DNA of 64,000 nt, from NCBI RefSeq assembly GCF_900162615.1, contig NZ_FUFN01000010.1, forward strand, positions 1 to 64,000, in the 5' to 3' direction. The notes beneath the pieces were generated by a model that saw only the letters and a list, made by a program, of their open reading frames with translations, was not told the origin of the DNA and searched no databases. Origin of the DNA: Virgibacillus proomii. Its GTDB lineage: Bacteria > Bacillota > Bacilli > Bacillales > Amphibacillaceae. The position numbers and the translations under genes are program-made. This document shows, piece by piece, positions 61,120 to 64,000 of the stretch; position 1 is the stretch's first letter, and each line of letters opens with the position of its first letter.

Positions 61120-61983
61120 ATGGCGAAAACTGATTGGCATATTGATAGTGATCCTGTCAAGCCGGAGGACATGAACCAAATCGGGCAGGAAATTAACGAA
61201 AACAGGCAGGATATAGAAAAACATTCATCCGATAAAAATAACCCGCATGGTGTTACAAAAGCACAGATAGGATTGGGTAATGTTGATAATGTGAAACAAA
61301 TGCCATTAAGAGAAACTAGGGTTAGTGATATAAATTTAGATGATTATAAAAGTCCAGGAATATATGCTATTGGTGAGCGTAATGAAAATTCCCCCAGTAA
61401 CTTTAGTACCTTAATTGTTTTTACTTCTTATACCGATAGGATAACTCAAATGCTTACATCAGCAAACAATAGTAAAATATATTTTAGGTTTTTGAGAACT
61501 AATGCTTGGTCTAAATGGATAGAAATGGAAAATGTTGAAGGTGCACAAGAAAAAGCAAACAAAGCGAAACAAGATGCAATTAATTGGGCAAAAAGTTTTG
61601 GCTTTGGAGCAGAATTAGTTGAGGCAAATGCTGATTCTGTATCTGAAAGTGGCTTATATGCATTAACAGGAAATACACCTGATGGAAATACCTCTTATGG
61701 AGTTCATTTACAAAGAACTAATACTCATGCTGCTCAAATTGTAGTAAGACCAACAAATAAAATATATTTTAGGTCTAAAAATAATGGTAAATGGAATGAA
61801 TGGTTAGTTATTTCAACAACAAACGATTTAGAGAAATTAGCAGCTCTAGTATCTAAGCATACTAGTGACAAAAGCAATCCTCATGGGGTTACAAAAGCAC
61901 AAGTAGGTTTAAGTAATGTAGACAATGTCCAGCAAGCTACCAAATCGGAATTTAAAACACATGTGGCTGATACCGTCCGCTAA
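61120..61983 (+). CDS. Phage tail fibre protein with two pyocin-knob-like domains, probably truncated
   Basis: 287 residues. Begins MAKTDWHIDSDPVKPEDMNQ (tail-fibre N-terminus). Two copies of a SDKxNPHGVTKAQxGLxNVD motif (near residues 37 and 248) and two YAxGE/YALTG-type pyocin-knob segments ending WNEW/WSKW. It should bind host surface polysaccharides. The C-terminus stops soon after the second NPHGVTKAQ repeat (FKTHVADTVR), where longer homologues continue, so a deletion is likely. Confidence 0.82.
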   Translation: MAKTDWHIDSDPVKPEDMNQIGQEINENRQDIEKHSSDKNNPHGVTKAQIGLGNVDNVKQMPLRETRVSDINLDDYKSPGIYAIGERNENSPSNFSTLIVFTSYTDRITQMLTSANNSKIYFRFLRTNAWSKWIEMENVEGAQEKANKAKQDAINWAKSFGFGAELVEANADSVSESGLYALTGNTPDGNTSYGVHLQRTNTHAAQIVVRPTNKIYFRSKNNGKWNEWLVISTTNDLEKLAALVSKHTSDKSNPHGVTKAQVGLSNVDNVQQATKSEFKTHVADTVR

Positions 61984-62326
61984 AAGATTGTACAAACCTG
62001 TTTTTAAAGATGGGGCGTGGATAAATGGCATATCTGACGAAGAAATAAAGCAGAAACACTTTGACCAAAAGGCTGCCATTCAAACTGAAACTGATCTGCA
62101 GGAGAGAATTAGACAAGCACCTGTGGATCTGGTGCAACTTGGCCAAACCACTACGGAACGAGAACTTGAATCAATGGAACAGGGTCAAAAGGTAACCGAT
62201 TTGGAATTGCAATCCATGGAGCAAGGTCAGAAAACGACAGACCTCGAAATTCAGGCGATGGAGCAAGGTCAACTTGTCACTGAAATGGAACTACGACTAC
62301 TAACATTGGAGGCGAAAGTAGGATGA
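61961..62326 (+). CDS. Phage tail-associated protein with 14-residue repeats
   Basis: Up to 122 residues. KRLYKPVFKDGAWINGISDE near the N-terminus, then three 14-residue units (ESMEQGQKVTDLEL, QSMEQGQKTTDLEI, QAMEQGQLVTEMEL) that likely form a coiled coil. Start uncertain: no good ribosome site, and its 5' part overlaps the fibre gene in another frame, as expected if a deletion fused the two. The frame is open from 61925. Confidence 0.65.
   Translation: MWLIPSAKRLYKPVFKDGAWINGISDEEIKQKHFDQKAAIQTETDLQERIRQAPVDLVQLGQTTTERELESMEQGQKVTDLELQSMEQGQKTTDLEIQAMEQGQLVTEMELRLLTLEAKVG
62164..62290 (+). repeat. Three tandem 42-bp units
   Basis: ATGGAACAGGGTCAAAAGG, ATGGAGCAAGGTCAGAAAAC and ATGGAGCAAGGTCAACTTG head the three units; they encode the 14-residue repeats above and have diverged at silent sites. 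Confidence 0.85.
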
Positions 62327-62477
62327 ATAACATCTTTGAATCTTTAAAAGAACGTTATGAAAGAATTGGTGCCGAAAGGATCAGTTGCAAAGATTTGTGC
62401 AGTTGAGTGTAATTACTTCGGAACAATATAAAGAAATTTCGGGGGAACCGTATTCAGATGATAAACAGAACAGATGA
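62323..62477 (+). pseudogene. XkdX-like small phage protein, frameshifted
   Basis: ATG 62323 overlaps the previous stop (ATGA). It reads NIFESLKERYERIGAE, then after a one-base loss near the A run at 62376 continues in another frame as KDQLQRFVQLSVITSEQYKE and ISGEPYSDD. Together these form a typical XkdX-type protein of about 50 residues. The frameshift breaks it. Confidence 0.8.
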
Positions 62478-62544
62478 AGCTTTCCGTTGAGGAATTTGGA
62501 TTGTGGTAAGTTAATACATTGCTAGTAAAAAGTTGATTGATAGT

Positions 62545-62571
62545 AAAGCACTGAAGTTGGTGCTTTTTTTT
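62545..62571 (+). terminator. Terminator after the tail genes
   Basis: AAAGCAC/GTGCTTT stem with eight-base loop and a run of eight T. Confidence 0.88.
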
Positions 62572-62595
62572 ATGTCAAAATACAGGGGGTTAAGT

Positions 62596-62868
62596 ATGAC
62601 AGTTGAACTAGGAATTGTAATCGGTATTTTAGGGCTTGCGGTAAGTTATTTGGGTTACCAGCTAAACAAGTCTAAATCAATAAAAATAGACAGCAGAGAT
62701 ACCGCGGAAGTACGTTCAGAACTTGGATATATTCGCAAAGGAGTTGATGACATTCGGATAGATTTAAAAGCCAATGAGAAAAATATTGCGCACTTATCAG
62801 AACGAGTTACCAGGGTAGAAGAAAGTAGCAAGCAAGCTCACAAAAGAATTGACAATATGGAGAGTTAA
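62596..62868 (+). CDS. Small phage membrane protein with coiled coil
   Basis: 90 residues from ATG 62596 after CAGGGGGTTAAGT; the frame is open from 62533 through a terminator, which is rejected. One N-terminal transmembrane helix (residues 4-22), then a heptad-like region with RKGVDDIRIDLKANEKNIAH and ERVTRVEESSKQAHKRI. Similar to small proteins next to the holin in many Bacillus phages; a role in lysis is possible but not shown. Confidence 0.8.
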   Translation: MTVELGIVIGILGLAVSYLGYQLNKSKSIKIDSRDTAEVRSELGYIRKGVDDIRIDLKANEKNIAHLSERVTRVEESSKQAHKRIDNMES

Positions 62869-62900
62869 ACGGCTAGTCCAAACGGGCAAGTCGTTTTTTA
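62867..62900 (+). terminator. Terminator-like hairpin before the holin
   Basis: AACGGCT/AGTCGTT stem (one G-T pair) around a 14-base loop, followed by TTTTT. Confidence 0.65.
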
Positions 62901-62927
62901 ATGTTTAATTTTAAGGGAGGAATTATT

Positions 62928-63200
62928 GTGAAAATCAATTGGAAAGTAAGAGCAAAGAAGAAATCATTTTAGCTAGCTTTAGTTCCTGCAATTGTATTGT
63001 TGATACAAATTGTAGGTAATTGGTTTGGCCCTGAAGTAGCAGCAGAATTACTTAACGCAGAAGCTACTAAATTTATTAATGCTGTTTTCGCTGTTCTAGT
63101 TATTTTGGGTATTGTTAATGGCCCAACAACAGCTGGTTTAAACGATAGTAAGCAGGTTTTGAATTATAAAAAGCCTAGAAAGGATAAAGATCGTAATTAA
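62928..63200 (+). pseudogene. Phage holin (phi LC3 type) with in-frame amber stop
   Basis: GTG 62928 after AAGGGAGG. It reads MKINWKVRAKKKSF, TAG at 62970-62972, then in the same frame LALVPAIVLLIQIVGNWFG, a second helix INAVFAVLVILGIVNGPTTAGL and a basic tail (NYKKPRKDKDRN). Phi LC3-like holins have Trp at the stop position (SFW-LALVPA), so TGG to TAG is likely. Lysis function is probably lost unless the stop is suppressed. Confidence 0.88.
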
Positions 63201-63259
63201 GGTGCTCATATTCATGAGTGCCTTTTTTATCTACAAAAATTCTAAAGGGAGAGGTTATT

Positions 63260-64000
63260 TTGGTAAAAATTATTAAAGATTTTATATCTGCATCGCAAAA
63301 GAAACAGCGACCAGGATATAAAATGAATCCAAAATACATTACAGTACACAACACTGCTAACTCTAGTAAGGCGCTGATGCAGAAATGCATAGCCGTTACT
63401 TGCATAATGGTGCAGGTGGTCGTACAGTAGGATGGCATTTTACGACGATAAAGTAATCTATCAGCATTTACCAACAACGAAACTGGCTGGCACGCAGGCG
63501 ACGGAAACGGCAATGGAAATATGAAATCCATTGGAATAGAGATATGCGAAAACAGTGACAGTGACTTTGATAAGGCTGTTAAAAATGCCCAATGGCTTAT
63601 TAAGAAACTTATGAAAGAGCATAACATTAGTATTAACAATGTGGTACCACACAAGCACTGGACAGGCAAAAATTGCCCACGACTTTTATTAGGTATGTGG
63701 GAAACATTTAAAGATGGCATTAGAAGTGGTAAGCCTGCTAGTGTTAGCAAACCAAGCAAGCCTAAATCATCTAGTAAGAAATATCATAGTGTAGTCGATT
63801 ATATGAAGGCTCATGGCATGGATTCCAGTTTTGGAAACCGGAAACGTTTAGCTGCTAAATATGGTATTAAATACTATCGTGGTACAGCTGACCAAAATGT
63901 TAAGCTATTAAATAAATTGCAAGGTGGCAAATCACGTAAGCCAAGCAAAATCAAATCCTTTAAGCCTGGACAAAAAGTCACTGTAAAAAAATCAGCCAGC
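63260..64000 (+). pseudogene. Phage N-acetylmuramoyl-L-alanine amidase (endolysin), frameshifted, cut by window end
   Basis: TTG 63260 after AAAGGGAGAGG. Amidase_2 pieces are spread over shifting frames: NPKYITVHNTANSSK, then GADAEMHSRYLHNGAGGRTV and GWHFT, then DDKVIYQHLPT, then ETGWHAGDGNGNGNMKSIGI onward. The last frame stays open to the window end and includes HKHWTGKNCPRLLL (zinc ligands), an Amidase02_C-type unit (KYHSVVDYMKAHGMDSSFGN) and the start of an SH3-like region. At least three shifts (near 63370, 63443 and 63477). Confidence 0.85.

Noticed and set aside
60885..61172. 95-codon minus-strand ORF
   Set aside because: Antisense to the interrupted phage tail gene, which has clear homology on the plus strand.
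63175..63759. 194-codon minus-strand ORF over the amidase
   Set aside because: Complement of the amidase coding sequence; the plus strand encodes clear amidase motifs despite frameshifts.

Overview
The window comes from a low-GC Gram-positive bacterium of the family Bacillaceae. Gene order and protein sequences follow Bacillus subtilis closely, from the ctsR region through the str, S10, spc and alpha operons to rplM-rpsI. Several TTG starts, strong AGGAGG ribosome binding sites, a Cys T-box and a Firmicute L10 leader agree. The proteins and the intergenic repeat load suggest the Oceanobacillus/Virgibacillus group, but I cannot prove the genus from this sequence alone.

Layout: (1) 1-345, the end of an rRNA operon (23S 3' end, 5S, terminator). 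(2) 561-1253, an MgtC-like membrane protein. (3) 1675-6298, the CtsR-controlled operon ctsR-mcsA-mcsB-clpC (protein arginine phosphorylation and proteolysis). (4) 8073-18125, radA, yacL, gltX, a Cys T-box, cysE, cysS, mrnC, rlmB, rae1, sigH. (5) 18850-31507, rpmG, secE, nusG, rplK, rplA, rplJ, rplL, a ybxB-type methyltransferase, rpoB, rpoC. (6) 31626-51727, the ribosomal protein superoperon: rplGB, rpsL, rpsG, fusA, tuf, the S10-spc-alpha genes with secY, adk, infA and rpoA, ending at rplQ. (7) 52173-57595, ecfA1-ecfA2-ecfT, truA, rplM, rpsI. (8) 57685-64000, the right-hand part of a decaying prophage: integrase remnant, ImmA/IrrE remnant, baseplate and tail-fibre genes, holin and endolysin, several of them broken.

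The core genes look intact. Two things are unusual. First, genes that B. subtilis has in this cluster are absent here (disA after radA, ispD-ispF before gltX, map after adk), and long gene-free stretches lie at other joints (after clpC, T-box to cysE, after sigH, before rpoB, after rplQ, before rplM). Those stretches carry several families of related non-coding repeats. One family has inverted TGTTCAAA-type ends and sits inside ribosomal protein operons (rpsL-rpsG and rplN-rplX). Second, the prophage shows a deletion junction that joins its lysogeny module to its tail module, and it has in-frame stops or frameshifts in a small tail gene, the XkdX-like gene, the holin and the amidase.

Regulation readable from sequence includes a CtsR operator at the ctsR start site, a Cys T-box, paired candidate L1 binding sites before rplK and rplA, an L10 leader with terminator, good SigA-type promoters before sigH, rpmG, nusG, rplK, rplJ, rplGB and rpsJ, and a hairpin between the nusG Shine-Dalgarno sequence and its start codon. 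No tRNA genes, CRISPR arrays or intact transposase genes were seen.
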